A DNA stretch of 64,000 nucleotides from UBA1479 sp040218445 (GTDB taxonomy: Bacteria > Pseudomonadota > Alphaproteobacteria > Rhodospirillales > Casp-alpha2): NCBI GenBank assembly GCA_040218445.1, contig JAVJRK010000007.1, forward strand, positions 1 through 64,000. The letters are read 5' to 3'. Of this stretch, positions 18,335 to 26,991 are shown piece by piece. Every line of letters starts with the position of its first letter. The first letter of the stretch is position 1. Made by a program: the position numbers and the translations under genes. The notes under the pieces were generated by a model that did not search any database, was not told the DNA's origin, and was given only the letters and a program-made list of their open reading frames with translations.

Positions 18335-18991
18335 TCAGCCGATTTTATCCTTGGGGAACAAGGCCATGAAGCGGATTTCATCTTCCACCTCCTGCGAGGT
18401 TTCGATATGCCCGCCCCCTGAATGGGCCAACTGCTGCGCAAAGTAGCCGTGGATATTTCTGGCCGTCAGGGCGTCTTCCGCCGCCTCCGGGTCCAACGAC
18501 ACGGCAATATCCTGCTTCATCGCCGCCCCTTGACCATTGGCGCTGACCGCCAAACCTGCGCCTTCCGGCAAGGCCGCTGTATGAACCGTCACCATCCCCC
18601 CGCGGGGCAGACATTCCGATGCCAATAAGATCATCAAAAGCAAGACCTTACCGACATTGGCGGAAAAGCTGTCGGGGGCGTGATCGCTGTCCGGCCATTC
18701 CAGCGTGGTTTTGCCGCCTTCTACCAATTCACCGGCAAGTTCACGTGCCTCGTTAAGGCTAAGCGTGCCCACCGTCGATGCCTTGCCACCGGCGGCACCG
18801 AAGGCGATGCGAAAAAAAGCAAGGCGCCGGGTCACTTCGGCAGCACTGGATGTCACGAGATCCAGCGCATCGCCGTCCAGGTCACCTTCTTCCGCCAATT
18901 CAAGCCCCGCATTGACCGCGCCGGCTGGTCCCACCAAGTCGTGGCAGAGCCTGGAACACATCAATTGCGCCAGGTGAATATCAATGGTCAT
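18335..18991 (-). CDS. chpT: Histidine phosphotransferase ChpT
   Basis: ChpT passes phosphate from the kinase CckA to CtrA (and CpdR). The 218-residue protein has the dimerisation helix with the phospho-histidine His17 in SRLCHDLVGPAGA, matching the family signature, and a degenerate ATPase-like domain (about 95-215) with no ATP-binding motifs. It lies upstream of cheA in the same orientation, with ctrA only 6 kb away. Its presence in the same locus strengthens the identification of CtrA and predicts a CckA kinase elsewhere. Confidence 0.92.
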   Translation of the reverse strand: MTIDIHLAQLMCSRLCHDLVGPAGAVNAGLELAEEGDLDGDALDLVTSSAAEVTRRLAFFRIAFGAAGGKASTVGTLSLNEARELAGELVEGGKTTLEWPDSDHAPDSFSANVGKVLLLMILLASECLPRGGMVTVHTAALPEGAGLAVSANGQGAAMKQDIAVSLDPEAAEDALTARNIHGYFAQQLAHSGGGHIETSQEVEDEIRFMALFPKDKIG

Positions 18992-19419
18992 GGGCCGTAT
19001 GTCCTTGAACCGTATTCATTTTAGCTGCACCGGCGACGACTATTGCCGACCCTCGCCCAGGGCACAAGAGCCAACACCCCCTTGAACCGGCTGATGGCAT
19101 CCTCCATCCCTTCCTCCTACCCCGTACCCATGAGCAGCGGCACCGCTTTCCATCATGGAAAAAAGGGGGCACCTGATCGAGAAAAGACCCTTTTCCCTGT
19201 TTCCCGAAGTGGGATGATCATGTTATAGACATTCTGTGGTATACCAAATGCCAAGTGCGAAACCAGGGTGTATGGGAGTACCGATATCGAGAATTCGATA
19301 AAGGCATCCGCCGTTTCGCGACATAATTATTCGACGCTGGCAGAACGATCAGTGCGGCCATAATCGAAGCCCGATGGAACCGGGCCGGAAATAAGATTTA
19401 CGTCAAGGAGGAAGCCCGC
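18992..19419. other. Divergent intergenic region between chpT and the NAD-formate dehydrogenase
   Basis: About 430 bases without a supported gene. Several short frames exist but none has a ribosome site and convincing composition. It must hold the promoters for chpT (leftward) and fdsB (rightward). The only strong element noticed is the TGGTATACCA palindrome described separately. Confidence 0.5.
19237..19246. promoter_or_regulatory. Perfect palindrome TGGTATACCA upstream of the formate dehydrogenase
   Basis: A 10-base perfect palindrome lies 174 bases before the fdsB start. Its form (TGGTATACCA) is like operators of GntR-family repressors. A related element, TTGGTATGCCAA, is found at 18278-18289. 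No GntR-type gene is in the window, so the regulator is unknown and the assignment is a guess based on symmetry. Confidence 0.3.
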
Positions 19420-21087
19420 ATGTCCACCGCTACCGCCCAAAAGGGAAGCCGCCGCGATCGCGCCGCGTATGGCAAGGGCCGCCAAGTTTCGGACCAAGCG
19501 CTCGCGGATGTTAGTGGCCTGCTGGGCGACCAGCCCCGTCAACGCGAATACCTTATAGAGTATCTGCATCTTATTCAGGATGCCTATGGACACCTGTCGG
19601 ATGCGCATATGGCCGCGTTGGCCAGTGAACTGCGCCTGGCGCAGACGGAAGTCTACGAAGTCGCGACCTTCTATCATCACTTCGATGTGGTGAAGGCCGG
19701 TGAAAATGCCCCGCCGGAACTGACCGTGCGCGTGTGCGACAGCATCACCTGCGAAATGAAGGGCTCCGCCGCGCTGACGGACAAATTGAAAAGCGTCCTG
19801 GGTTCGGACGTGCGCGTCATTCATGCTCCCTGCGTCGGCGCCTGTGACAAGGCGCCGGTAGCGGTCGTCAAACAGCGCCAGATTTTCAATGCCGATGCGG
19901 ACAGCGTCAAAGCCGCGGTCGAAGGCGGCAAGGTCAAGATGGACCTGCCCGACTACAAGGATCTTTCCGCTTACCTTACCGAAGGCGGCTACAAGATTTT
20001 GGGCGACTGCCTAAAGGGCACCCGCGGACGCGACGAGACCGTTGAAATTATTAAGGAATCAGGCCTACGTGGCCTGGGCGGCGCCGGTTTCCCCACGGCC
20101 ACCAAATGGGGCTTCATGAAGAATGCGCCCAAGCCGCGCCTGGTCGCCATCAATGCGGACGAGGGCGAGCCCGGCACCTTCAAGGATCGCTATTGTTTCG
20201 AGACCGATCCCCATCGGGTGATCGAAGGGGCTTTGCTCGCGGCCTGGTCGGTCGAAGCCGATGCCGTCTATATCTATCTGCGCGACGAATATCCCGCCTG
20301 CCGCGACGTTCTTTTGACCGAGATCAAGAAAGTCGAGGACGCCGGCCTGAACGGCGACATCAAGCTGCACCTGCGCCGTGGTGCGGGGGCTTATATCTGC
20401 GGCGAGGAATCGGGGATGCTGGAAAGCATCGAAGGCAAACGCGGCCTGCCGCGCAACCGCCCGCCTTTCCCCGCCCAGGCGGGCCTGTGGGGCCGCCCGA
20501 CGCTGATCAACAACGTGGAAACGGTCTACTGGCTGCCCAAGATCATCGAACACGGGCCCAATTGGTACCAGGACCAGGGCCGGCCGCATTTCTATTCCGT
20601 TTCGGGCCGGGTCAAGGAGCCGGGCGTCAAATTGGCTCCTGCCGGCACGACCGCCCGCCAACTGATCGAAGATTATTGCGGCGGCATGGAAGACGGCCAT
20701 ACCTTCAAGTCCTACCTGCCGGGCGGTGCCTCCGGCGGCATTCTGCCGGAAAGCCTGGCCGATGAGCCGCTCGATTTCGGCACGCTCGACAAACATGGAT
20801 GCTTCATCGGGTCCTCGGCGGTCGTGATCTTTTCCGACCAGGACGACGTCAAGGAAATCTGCAAGAACCTGATCCGGTTCTTCGAGGACGAAAGCTGCGG
20901 CCAGTGCACACCCTGCCGCGTCGGCTGCGAAAAAATGCTAAAATTGATCGACAAGCCCAAATGGGATGCCGATCTGATTGAAGAATTGAGCCAGGCCATG
21001 GGCGATGCGTCGATTTGCGGCCTGGGCCAGGCAGCGCCCAATCCCGTACAGGCGGCGCTACGCTTCTTCGGGGAGGATGTGCAATGA
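19420..21087 (+). CDS. fdsB: NAD-dependent formate dehydrogenase, fused gamma-beta (NuoE-NuoF-like) subunit
   Basis: This subunit takes electrons from the alpha subunit and reduces NAD. The 555-residue protein joins two usual subunits. Residues about 20-155 are NuoE-like with a 2Fe-2S site at Cys106, Cys111, Cys138 and Cys142. The rest is NuoF-like: NADH site GLGGAGFPTATKW, FMN site NADEGEPGTFKDRY, CGEESGMLESIEGKRG, and the 4Fe-4S motif ESCGQCTPCRVGC. In Fds enzymes gamma (FdsG) and beta (FdsB) are normally separate. A strong AAGGAGGA ribosome site precedes the ATG. Its stop overlaps the alpha subunit start, so the two are made together in the cytoplasm. Confidence 0.92.
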   Translation: MSTATAQKGSRRDRAAYGKGRQVSDQALADVSGLLGDQPRQREYLIEYLHLIQDAYGHLSDAHMAALASELRLAQTEVYEVATFYHHFDVVKAGENAPPELTVRVCDSITCEMKGSAALTDKLKSVLGSDVRVIHAPCVGACDKAPVAVVKQRQIFNADADSVKAAVEGGKVKMDLPDYKDLSAYLTEGGYKILGDCLKGTRGRDETVEIIKESGLRGLGGAGFPTATKWGFMKNAPKPRLVAINADEGEPGTFKDRYCFETDPHRVIEGALLAAWSVEADAVYIYLRDEYPACRDVLLTEIKKVEDAGLNGDIKLHLRRGAGAYICGEESGMLESIEGKRGLPRNRPPFPAQAGLWGRPTLINNVETVYWLPKIIEHGPNWYQDQGRPHFYSVSGRVKEPGVKLAPAGTTARQLIEDYCGGMEDGHTFKSYLPGGASGGILPESLADEPLDFGTLDKHGCFIGSSAVVIFSDQDDVKEICKNLIRFFEDESCGQCTPCRVGCEKMLKLIDKPKWDADLIEELSQAMGDASICGLGQAAPNPVQAALRFFGEDVQ

Positions 21088-23873
21088 GCGCCAAGGAAAT
21101 GACCGAAACAATCAAGTTCACGCTGAACGGTCAGGCGGCCGAAGCCCAGCCGGGTGAAACCATCTGGGATGTCGCCAAACGGGGCGGCAACACCATTCCT
21201 CATCTGTGCCATCGCCCGAAAAAGGGCTACCGGCCCGACGCCAACTGCCGCGCCTGCATGGTCGAGATCAAGGGCGAGCGCGTTCTGGCCCCCAGCTGCC
21301 GGCGCGAACCGACGGAAGGTATGGAAGTCACGACGGACAACGAACGGGCGACCAAGGCCCGGCGCATGGTCCTGGAACTGTTGATGACCGACCAGCCGGA
21401 ACGCCGTCAAGCCCACGACCCGGATTCCCTGTTTTGGTATTGGGCCGACAAAGCCGGCGTCGGTGACAGCCGTTTTGACGAACGCACGCAATGCCCGGCC
21501 CCGGATCGTTCGCACACGGCCATGGCCGTCAACCTGGATGCCTGCATCCATTGCAATCTTTGCGTACGCGCCTGCCGCGAGGTTCAGGTCAACGACGTCA
21601 TCGGGATGGCGGGCCGCGGCCACAATTCGCAGATCGTGTTCGACATGAACGACCCCATGGGCGACAGCACCTGCGTCGCCTGCGGCGAATGCGTGCAGGC
21701 CTGCCCGACGGGTGCCCTGATGCCGTCGACCATGGTCGATGAAAAACAAATCCATATCGGCAAGCCCGACCGCACGGTCGACAGCCTGTGCCCCTATTGC
21801 GGCGTCGGCTGCCAGACCACCTTCCACGTCAAAGACAACAAGATCGTCTATGTCGAAGGCAAGGACGGCTACGCCAACGAAAACCGGTTGTGCGTGAAGG
21901 GCCGCTTCGGCTTCGATTATATCGACCACCCCCATCGCCTGACCAAACCGCTGATCCGCAAGGACGGCGTTGAAAAACACGGCGATATGAAACTCGATCC
22001 GGCCAACCCGCTGACCCATTTCCGGGAAGCAAGCTGGGAAGAAGCCCTTGACCTTGCGGCTTCCGGGCTGAAAAAGGTGCTGGACCGCGACGGGTCTTCC
22101 GCCATGGCGGGCTTCGGCTCGGCCAAGGGCTCGAACGAAGAAGCCTATATGGTGCAGAAGCTGGTTCGCCAAGGCTTCCGCACCAACAACGTCGATCACT
22201 GCACGCGGCTGTGCCACGCGTCTTCCGTGGCGGCGCTGATGGAAGGCATGAATTCCGGTGCCGTCACTGCATCGTTCAACGATGCGAAGGATTCCGACGT
22301 CATCATCGTGATCGGTGCCCGCCCCACACAGAACCACCCGGTTGCCGCGACCTACCTGAAGAACGCGGCCAAGCGCGGGGCCCGGCTGTACATCATGGAC
22401 CCCCGGGGCCAGGACCTTTCCCGCCACGCGACCCGCCATCTGCAGTTCAAAGCCGGCCAGGACGTGGCCCTTCTGAACGCGATGATCAACGTGATCATCG
22501 AAGAAGGCCTGACGGACATTCAATACATCCAGGCCAATACGGAAGGCTTCGAGGAACTGAAGGAGAATTCCAAGAAATTCTCACCCGAAGCCATGGAAGC
22601 CGTCTGCGGCATCAAGGCCGAGGTCATCCGCGAAGTAGCCCGTGATTTCGCCACCGCCGAACGGTCCATCATCTTCTGGGGTATGGGCATCAGCCAGCAT
22701 GTCCACGGCACGGACAACTCGCGCTGCCTGATCGCCCTTTCCATGATCACCGGTCAGATTGGCCGTCCCGGCACGGGCCTGCATCCTCTGCGTGGCCAGA
22801 ACAACGTGCAGGGTGCCTCCGACGCCGGCCTGATCCCCATGGTTTATCCCGATTACAAATCGGTGGAAGCCGACGACATCCGCGGCATCTACGAAGACCT
22901 ATGGGGTGTCGATCTGCCGCGCGAACGGGGCCTGACCGTGGTCGAGATCATCCATGCCATCCTGGCCGACGAGATCAAGGCCATGTACGTGATGGGTGAA
23001 AACCCAGCCATGTCGGACCCGGATGCCCGCCACGCTCGCGAGGCCCTGGCCAAGCTGGAACACCTTGTGGTGCAGGATATCTTCTTCACGGAAACCTGCT
23101 TCCATGCCGATGTGGTGCTGCCGGCCTCGGCCTTCCCGGAAAAGGCCGGAACGTTTTCCAACACCAACCGCCAGGTTCAGATGGCGCGCCCCGTGGTCGA
23201 CATGCCCGGCGACGTGAAACAGGACTGGTGGATCATTCAGGAAATCGCCAACCGCCTGGGCCTGAACTGGACCTACACGGGCCCCAAGGACGTGTTCAAC
23301 GAGATGAAGAAAACCATGCGCTCGCTGGACAACATCACCTGGGAGCGCCTGGAGAACGAAGACAGCATCATCTATCCCTGCAAGTCGGAAGACAGCCCGG
23401 GCGAAAACATCATCTTCGGCGAGGGCTTCCCGACCGCGTCAGGCCGGGCCAAGCTGGTGCCCGCCAATCTGATCCCACCGGACGAACTGCCCGATGAGGA
23501 ATTCCCGCTGGTCCTGACCACCGGCCGCGTGCTGGAACACTGGCACACGGGCGCCATGACCCGCCGGGCCACGGTGTTGGACCTGTTGGAGCCGGAACCC
23601 GTGGTCAGCATCAACCCCTACACCATGGGCGAAAAGGGTCTGGCACCCGGCGACCGGGTCAAAGTGGAAACCCGGCGTGGCGAGATCGAACTGAAGGTTC
23701 GCGCCGACCGCGACGTGGCCGACGGCATGATCTTCATTCCGTTCTGCTATCACGAAGCGGCCGCCAATATTCTGACCAATCCGCAGTTGGATCCGGTCGG
23801 AAAAATTCCCGAATTCAAGTTCTGCGCCGCGCGCATCGAAAAAGTGCCGGACGCACAGGCAGCGGCCGAGTAA
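21084..23873 (+). CDS. fdsA: NAD-dependent formate dehydrogenase, molybdopterin alpha subunit
   Basis: This is the catalytic subunit that oxidises formate to carbon dioxide at a bis-MGD molybdenum centre. The 929-residue protein begins with a 2Fe-2S domain (Cys residues in HLCHRPK and NCRACMVE), a His/Cys-type cluster region, two 4Fe-4S motifs (CIHCNLCVRAC and CVACGECVQAC), then the 4Fe-4S motif CPYCGVGC at the start of the molybdopterin domain. The predicted Mo ligand is the Cys in CTRLCHASSVAAL; no in-frame TGA occurs, so it is not a selenoprotein. The ATG at 21084 overlaps the fdsB stop (ATGA). A start further upstream is possible but lacks support. Confidence 0.94.
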   Translation: MSAKEMTETIKFTLNGQAAEAQPGETIWDVAKRGGNTIPHLCHRPKKGYRPDANCRACMVEIKGERVLAPSCRREPTEGMEVTTDNERATKARRMVLELLMTDQPERRQAHDPDSLFWYWADKAGVGDSRFDERTQCPAPDRSHTAMAVNLDACIHCNLCVRACREVQVNDVIGMAGRGHNSQIVFDMNDPMGDSTCVACGECVQACPTGALMPSTMVDEKQIHIGKPDRTVDSLCPYCGVGCQTTFHVKDNKIVYVEGKDGYANENRLCVKGRFGFDYIDHPHRLTKPLIRKDGVEKHGDMKLDPANPLTHFREASWEEALDLAASGLKKVLDRDGSSAMAGFGSAKGSNEEAYMVQKLVRQGFRTNNVDHCTRLCHASSVAALMEGMNSGAVTASFNDAKDSDVIIVIGARPTQNHPVAATYLKNAAKRGARLYIMDPRGQDLSRHATRHLQFKAGQDVALLNAMINVIIEEGLTDIQYIQANTEGFEELKENSKKFSPEAMEAVCGIKAEVIREVARDFATAERSIIFWGMGISQHVHGTDNSRCLIALSMITGQIGRPGTGLHPLRGQNNVQGASDAGLIPMVYPDYKSVEADDIRGIYEDLWGVDLPRERGLTVVEIIHAILADEIKAMYVMGENPAMSDPDARHAREALAKLEHLVVQDIFFTETCFHADVVLPASAFPEKAGTFSNTNRQVQMARPVVDMPGDVKQDWWIIQEIANRLGLNWTYTGPKDVFNEMKKTMRSLDNITWERLENEDSIIYPCKSEDSPGENIIFGEGFPTASGRAKLVPANLIPPDELPDEEFPLVLTTGRVLEHWHTGAMTRRATVLDLLEPEPVVSINPYTMGEKGLAPGDRVKVETRRGEIELKVRADRDVADGMIFIPFCYHEAAANILTNPQLDPVGKIPEFKFCAARIEKVPDAQAAAE

Positions 23874-23896
23874 TCAAACACAGATTTGCAAGAAGC

Positions 23897-23922
23897 AGGG
23901 GGCGGAAACGCCCCCTCTTTTT
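23897..23922 (+). terminator. Rho-independent terminator after fdsA
   Basis: An 8-bp stem AGGGGGCG / CGCCCCCT with loop GAAA (23897-23916) is followed by CTTTTT. It ends the fdsB-fdsA transcript 24 bases after the stop codon and 12 bases before the end of a convergent gene. Confidence 0.93.
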
Positions 23923-23933
23923 GGGCTTTGCGC

Positions 23934-24293
23934 CTAAGTCTCGCCCCGCTTGACGATGTCTTCGGCAATGGCGTGGACGGAGGGGCTGCCGTCTTCGACG
24001 CCGGAAATGGCCGCCGTGCGGTCTTTGACCTCGGCCTTGACGTCATCCAAGGTCACGCCCGACGATTTCAGCAAAACCGCGAGAATCGATTCGATCGCCA
24101 GAATGTGCGCGGCAAGGTTTTCCGATTCCTCCATGCGCGCCTGGGTGGCCTGTCCGAAGCTTTGCAGTTCCTCGGCGATACTCGTCAGATTTCCTTCCAG
24201 ATCCTTGATCTGGTTGAAGAAGCCCGAATCCTCAAGATGCTTCACGAACGCCTGCGAGGCCGCTTGCGCGTCGTCTCCGCTGTTGACGGACAT
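23934..24293 (-). CDS. Conserved-looking hypothetical helical protein
   Basis: A 119-residue acidic protein that I do not recognise. It is predicted to be mostly helical, with a coiled-coil-like middle (about 30-75: NQIKDLEGNLTSIAEELQSFG, then ARMEESENLAAHILAIESIL). There is no signal peptide or membrane helix, so it is probably cytoplasmic. It is convergent with the formate dehydrogenase operon and not clearly part of it. A GGGGG-rich ribosome site precedes the ATG at 24293. The function is unknown. Confidence 0.6.
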   Translation of the reverse strand: MSVNSGDDAQAASQAFVKHLEDSGFFNQIKDLEGNLTSIAEELQSFGQATQARMEESENLAAHILAIESILAVLLKSSGVTLDDVKAEVKDRTAAISGVEDGSPSVHAIAEDIVKRGET

Positions 24294-24501
24294 GTTACCC
24301 CCTTATGGATTATCAGCTGACGTGTTCAGCATAACCTTTGGCCGCGCGTCTGTCATGCCCGAGAGGTGCCCCCCATTGTTTGTTTCCGGTTTTGGCATCT
24401 CCCCAAGCGCGAGTTGAATCGACGCGAAAATCCACTAAAATACAGGCACCTAATTGCAGTCGGCGGCACATCGTCGGCGTTATGAAAAAAGGGGTGGAAG
24501 C

Positions 24502-24630
24502 ATGAAGTCGTTCTGGACCGGTACCATCGCCGCCGTGATCGTTGCCGTCGTCGCCGGGTTCGCATTGAACGCAGCGAATACGAGCGCGGGCGACAAGTAT
24601 TCAACAGGTAACGTTCGCCTGCATAACTAG
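24502..24630 (+). CDS. Small single-pass membrane protein, 42 residues
   Basis: An ATG at 24502 follows a good ribosome site (GGGGTGGAAG) and opens a 42-codon frame ending TAG. The product has a positive start (MKSFW), one hydrophobic segment (about residues 7-25, Ala/Val/Ile-rich) and a polar tail (NTSAGDKYSTGNVRLHN). It could be a small membrane protein or an exported peptide with a signal sequence. A clear terminator follows 24 bases after the stop, so it looks like its own transcription unit. The function is unknown. Confidence 0.6.
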   Translation: MKSFWTGTIAAVIVAVVAGFALNAANTSAGDKYSTGNVRLHN

Positions 24631-24653
24631 CTTCGGCGGCAACCGAGTGATCT

Positions 24654-24690
24654 AACCGGCGGCGGCATGGCCCCCGCCGGTTTTATTTTG
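24654..24690 (+). terminator. Rho-independent terminator after the 42-residue gene
   Basis: The stem AACCGGCGG (24654-24662) pairs with CCGCCGGTT (24674-24682) over an 11-base loop, followed by TTATTTTG. It closes the small plus-strand unit at 24502-24630. Confidence 0.85.
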
Positions 24691-24734
24691 TTCTCTCCCC
24701 TAACCTGGCAGCGTCATCGCGAAACATCGCCACG

Positions 24735-24765
24735 AAAAAGGGCGGCCCCTTTAAGGGCCGCCCTT
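24735..24765 (-). terminator. Terminator of the leftward formate dehydrogenase operon
   Basis: Reading leftwards, an 11-bp stem AAGGGCGGCCC / GGGCCGCCCTT with a 6-base loop (24738-24765) is followed by TTTTTCG. It lies 37 bases after the stop of the cytochrome b subunit and ends that operon. Confidence 0.88.
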
Positions 24766-24801
24766 AATCTTCGAAGTACCCCGGCCTGTGCCGGGATTGC
24801 C

Positions 24802-25908
24802 TTATTCCGCGGGCTGGGTGCTGGCCCCTTCGCCCTTGGCCATTTCCTCTTCGACCCAAAGAGAATGGTGCTCCTTGGCCCAGTTGAGGTCGACCTGGCC
24901 CGAGCCGACGGCATCGATCGCCCCTTCCATACCGAGCGAACCGATATAGATATGGCCGATAATGGCGCCGATCATGACCAGAGCCACCAGGGAATGCCAC
25001 AGAACGGAAAGCTGCGTTTCCTGCAGGGTTGACAACTCCGTCGGCAGGCTTGTGCCGAACATGTTCAACAGCGCGAAAGTTCCGGCCCAGGGCGAAACAT
25101 CGCCTGGGAACATCAAGGCCAAGCCCGACAGCGTCAGAGACGCCCCGCCGAGAATAACCAGCCAGAACACGATCTTCTGGCCCGCGTTGAAGCGCGGTGC
25201 TTCGGGATGAACCCCCTTGGAGAACAAACCACCGCCGACCGCGAGCCATTTCACATCGCGCCAGCCCGGAATGTTATGACGCACCCAAAGCAGGAACATC
25301 ACGACGATCCCAAGAATGAACGCGAAGGCGATATAGCCGTGCGCCAGCTTGCCGTAATAGGTGATTGTACCGAAGGCTTCCGGACCTAAAATCGGCTTGA
25401 TGACATAACGTCCATAACTGACGTTAAGGCCCGTCAAAGCCAGCACGATGAAGCTGGAGGCCGTCAGCCAATGCGTCGCCCGTTCCAGCGCGTTGAAGCG
25501 CTCGATCGTGCGGCCTTGCGGATCAGGCCCGTGTTCGATCTTGATCTTGCCGCGGATCAGATAGAAAGCCGCGACACCGACGATGGAGATCAGCAAAAAG
25601 ATGCCGCCGAACTGGCTGAGCGGACCATTCTTGACGGCCCGCCAGAAATCACCATCGGAGTTGATCATGCAGCCGGCTTTGGCATCCGGTATGGATACGT
25701 TTCCGCAAAGACCGGCACGGATTTGCCCCCACATCATGGATGTCGAGTCCGAACCGCGCGAACTGCCGGGTATCTGCCCGCCCGTCTGCGCCGCAGCCTG
25801 AGTCACGTCCAGCGTGGGCGAGCCGGTCAGGACCGCAGCACCACCATAGGCCATTACAAATGCGAGAACCAAAACCCCCGCCAGTTTTCGAATATTCGAC
25901 CAGGTCAT
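24802..25908 (-). CDS. Formate dehydrogenase cytochrome b (gamma) subunit
   Basis: This membrane subunit passes electrons from the periplasmic formate dehydrogenase to the quinone pool. From the ATG at 25908 it has 368 residues: an N-terminal hydrophobic segment (about 10-27), a periplasmic stretch, a second membrane helix near 105-125 and the b-type cytochrome core of four helices with heme-ligand candidates in ERATHWLTASS, KLAHGYIAF and LWHSLVALVMIGAIIGHI. An upstream ATG at 25926 is in frame, but GGGGA before 25908 supports the inner start. It resembles FdnI/FdoI-family proteins with an extra N-terminal part, as in alphaproteobacterial enzymes. It is the last gene of the operon. Confidence 0.9.
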   Translation of the reverse strand: MTWSNIRKLAGVLVLAFVMAYGGAAVLTGSPTLDVTQAAAQTGGQIPGSSRGSDSTSMMWGQIRAGLCGNVSIPDAKAGCMINSDGDFWRAVKNGPLSQFGGIFLLISIVGVAAFYLIRGKIKIEHGPDPQGRTIERFNALERATHWLTASSFIVLALTGLNVSYGRYVIKPILGPEAFGTITYYGKLAHGYIAFAFILGIVVMFLLWVRHNIPGWRDVKWLAVGGGLFSKGVHPEAPRFNAGQKIVFWLVILGGASLTLSGLALMFPGDVSPWAGTFALLNMFGTSLPTELSTLQETQLSVLWHSLVALVMIGAIIGHIYIGSLGMEGAIDAVGSGQVDLNWAKEHHSLWVEEEMAKGEGASTQPAE

Positions 25909-25956
25909 GTCACAATTCCCCGTCATATCGTTTGCGAACCGCGCGTGGCGCTGGTT

Positions 25957-26274
25957 CTATTTGGCGCCGCTTTGCTTGAGGGCACGCTCTTTGAGTTCTC
26001 CCGGAGGCCGCACATCGGCTTCCGAAGCCTTGGGCGCGGCACCGCCGGCAAAACCAGCCGCAGCCACCCCAACTTGATTCCGAGTGCGGTTGCGGAGTTC
26101 TTCAAGCTGCGCGGCACTTAATTCCGTATCGGGCTTACCCTTGTAGACGCCGGGCTCGTACCTGATCATCCGGCCTTGTTCTTCGCCACGGCAGGCCGTG
26201 AGCGCGATCGCGGCAATAGCGACCACACCCAAAGACTTCACCGCGCGAGCATTTAGAATGCGCTTTCCGGTCAT
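25957..26274 (-). CDS. Small lipoprotein in the formate dehydrogenase operon
   Basis: A 105-residue protein with a lipoprotein signal: positive start (MTGKRILNARAVK), hydrophobic core and lipobox LTAC with Cys28. The mature part is small and charged, containing YKGKPDTELSAAQLEELRNR, followed by a Gly/Ala-rich stretch. It lies between the iron-sulfur and cytochrome b subunits of the enzyme, so it probably helps assemble or anchor the periplasmic complex; that is inference from context. I do not know a named family for it. Confidence 0.65.
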   Translation of the reverse strand: MTGKRILNARAVKSLGVVAIAAIALTACRGEEQGRMIRYEPGVYKGKPDTELSAAQLEELRNRTRNQVGVAAAGFAGGAAPKASEADVRPPGELKERALKQSGAK

Positions 26275-26315
26275 ATTGATTTCCTTATCACACCCCGTCA
26301 GGACCAGTAGCCGGA

Positions 26316-26352
26316 AGGGGTGCCTCTCCGCATATTGCGGTGAGGCACCCCT
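26316..26352 (-). promoter_or_regulatory. Long intra-operon hairpin between fdhB and the lipoprotein gene
   Basis: The arms GGGGTGCCTC (26317-26326) and GAGGCACCCC (26342-26351) pair perfectly, flanked by an extra A-T pair, and an inner CCGC/GCGG pair extends the stem. In the leftward transcript there is no T tract after it. It is therefore more likely an mRNA-stabilising or processing hairpin that sets subunit ratios than a full terminator. Confidence 0.6.
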
Positions 26353-26377
26353 CCCAGATTAGGCTACCGGATGGGCC

Positions 26378-26974
26378 TTACGAGCCCGCCTTCAGCTGAT
26401 AGGCGGTGCCCCAGCCCCAAGCGCCGGACCCGAAGCCACGGGCCACGACACGCTCGCGGTAGATGTTGGACACCATGTCGCCGTCGCCGCCCAAGAGAGC
26501 CTTGGTCGAGCACATTTCGGCGCACAGCGGCAACTTGCCTTCCGCAAGGCGGTTACGGCCGTACTTCTGGAATTCGGCGGCGGAGTGGTCTTCTTCCGGG
26601 CCACCGTTGCAGAAGGTACATTTGTCCATCTTGCCACGGGATCCGAAGTTGCCCGCCTGCGGATACTGAGGTGCCCCGAACGGGCACGCGAAGAAGCAGT
26701 AACCACAACCGATGCAGAGGTCCTTGGAGTGCAGGACCACGCCTTCTTCCGATTGATAGATGCAGTCCACGGGGCAGACCGCGATGCACGGCGCGTCAGA
26801 GCAGTGCATGCAGGCCACCGAGATGGACCGTTCACCGGGCTGGCCGTCACGGATAGTGACGACGCGGCGGCGGTTGATACCCCACGGCACCTCGTGCTCG
26901 TTTTTGCACGCGGTGACGCACGCGTTGCATTCAATGCAGCGCTCGGCATCACAAAGGAACTTCATTCTTGCCAT
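26378..26974 (-). CDS. fdhB: Formate dehydrogenase iron-sulfur (beta) subunit
   Basis: This subunit carries electrons between the catalytic and cytochrome subunits. The 198-residue protein has four ferredoxin-type cysteine groups: CIECNACVTAC, CMHCSDAPC...C, CIGCGYCFFAC and a last group with CTFC and CAEMC, as in FdnH/FdhB proteins. It has no signal peptide of its own, so it should ride through the Tat system with the catalytic subunit. A GGGAGA ribosome site precedes the ATG. It lacks the C-terminal membrane anchor of E. coli FdnH. Confidence 0.94.
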   Translation of the reverse strand: MARMKFLCDAERCIECNACVTACKNEHEVPWGINRRRVVTIRDGQPGERSISVACMHCSDAPCIAVCPVDCIYQSEEGVVLHSKDLCIGCGYCFFACPFGAPQYPQAGNFGSRGKMDKCTFCNGGPEEDHSAAEFQKYGRNRLAEGKLPLCAEMCSTKALLGGDGDMVSNIYRERVVARGFGSGAWGWGTAYQLKAGS

Positions 26975-26991
26975 TGTTGCGTCTCCCTAAC

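Noticed and set aside
20712..22523. Long open frame on the minus strand across the formate dehydrogenase genes (603 codons)
   Set aside because: It is antisense to fdsB and fdsA, whose motifs are unambiguous; long antisense frames are common at this GC content.
24711..24731. Possible sigma-54 site TGGCAGCGTCATCGC
   Set aside because: GG and GC are 10 bases apart but the -12 element is poor and no gene follows on that strand.
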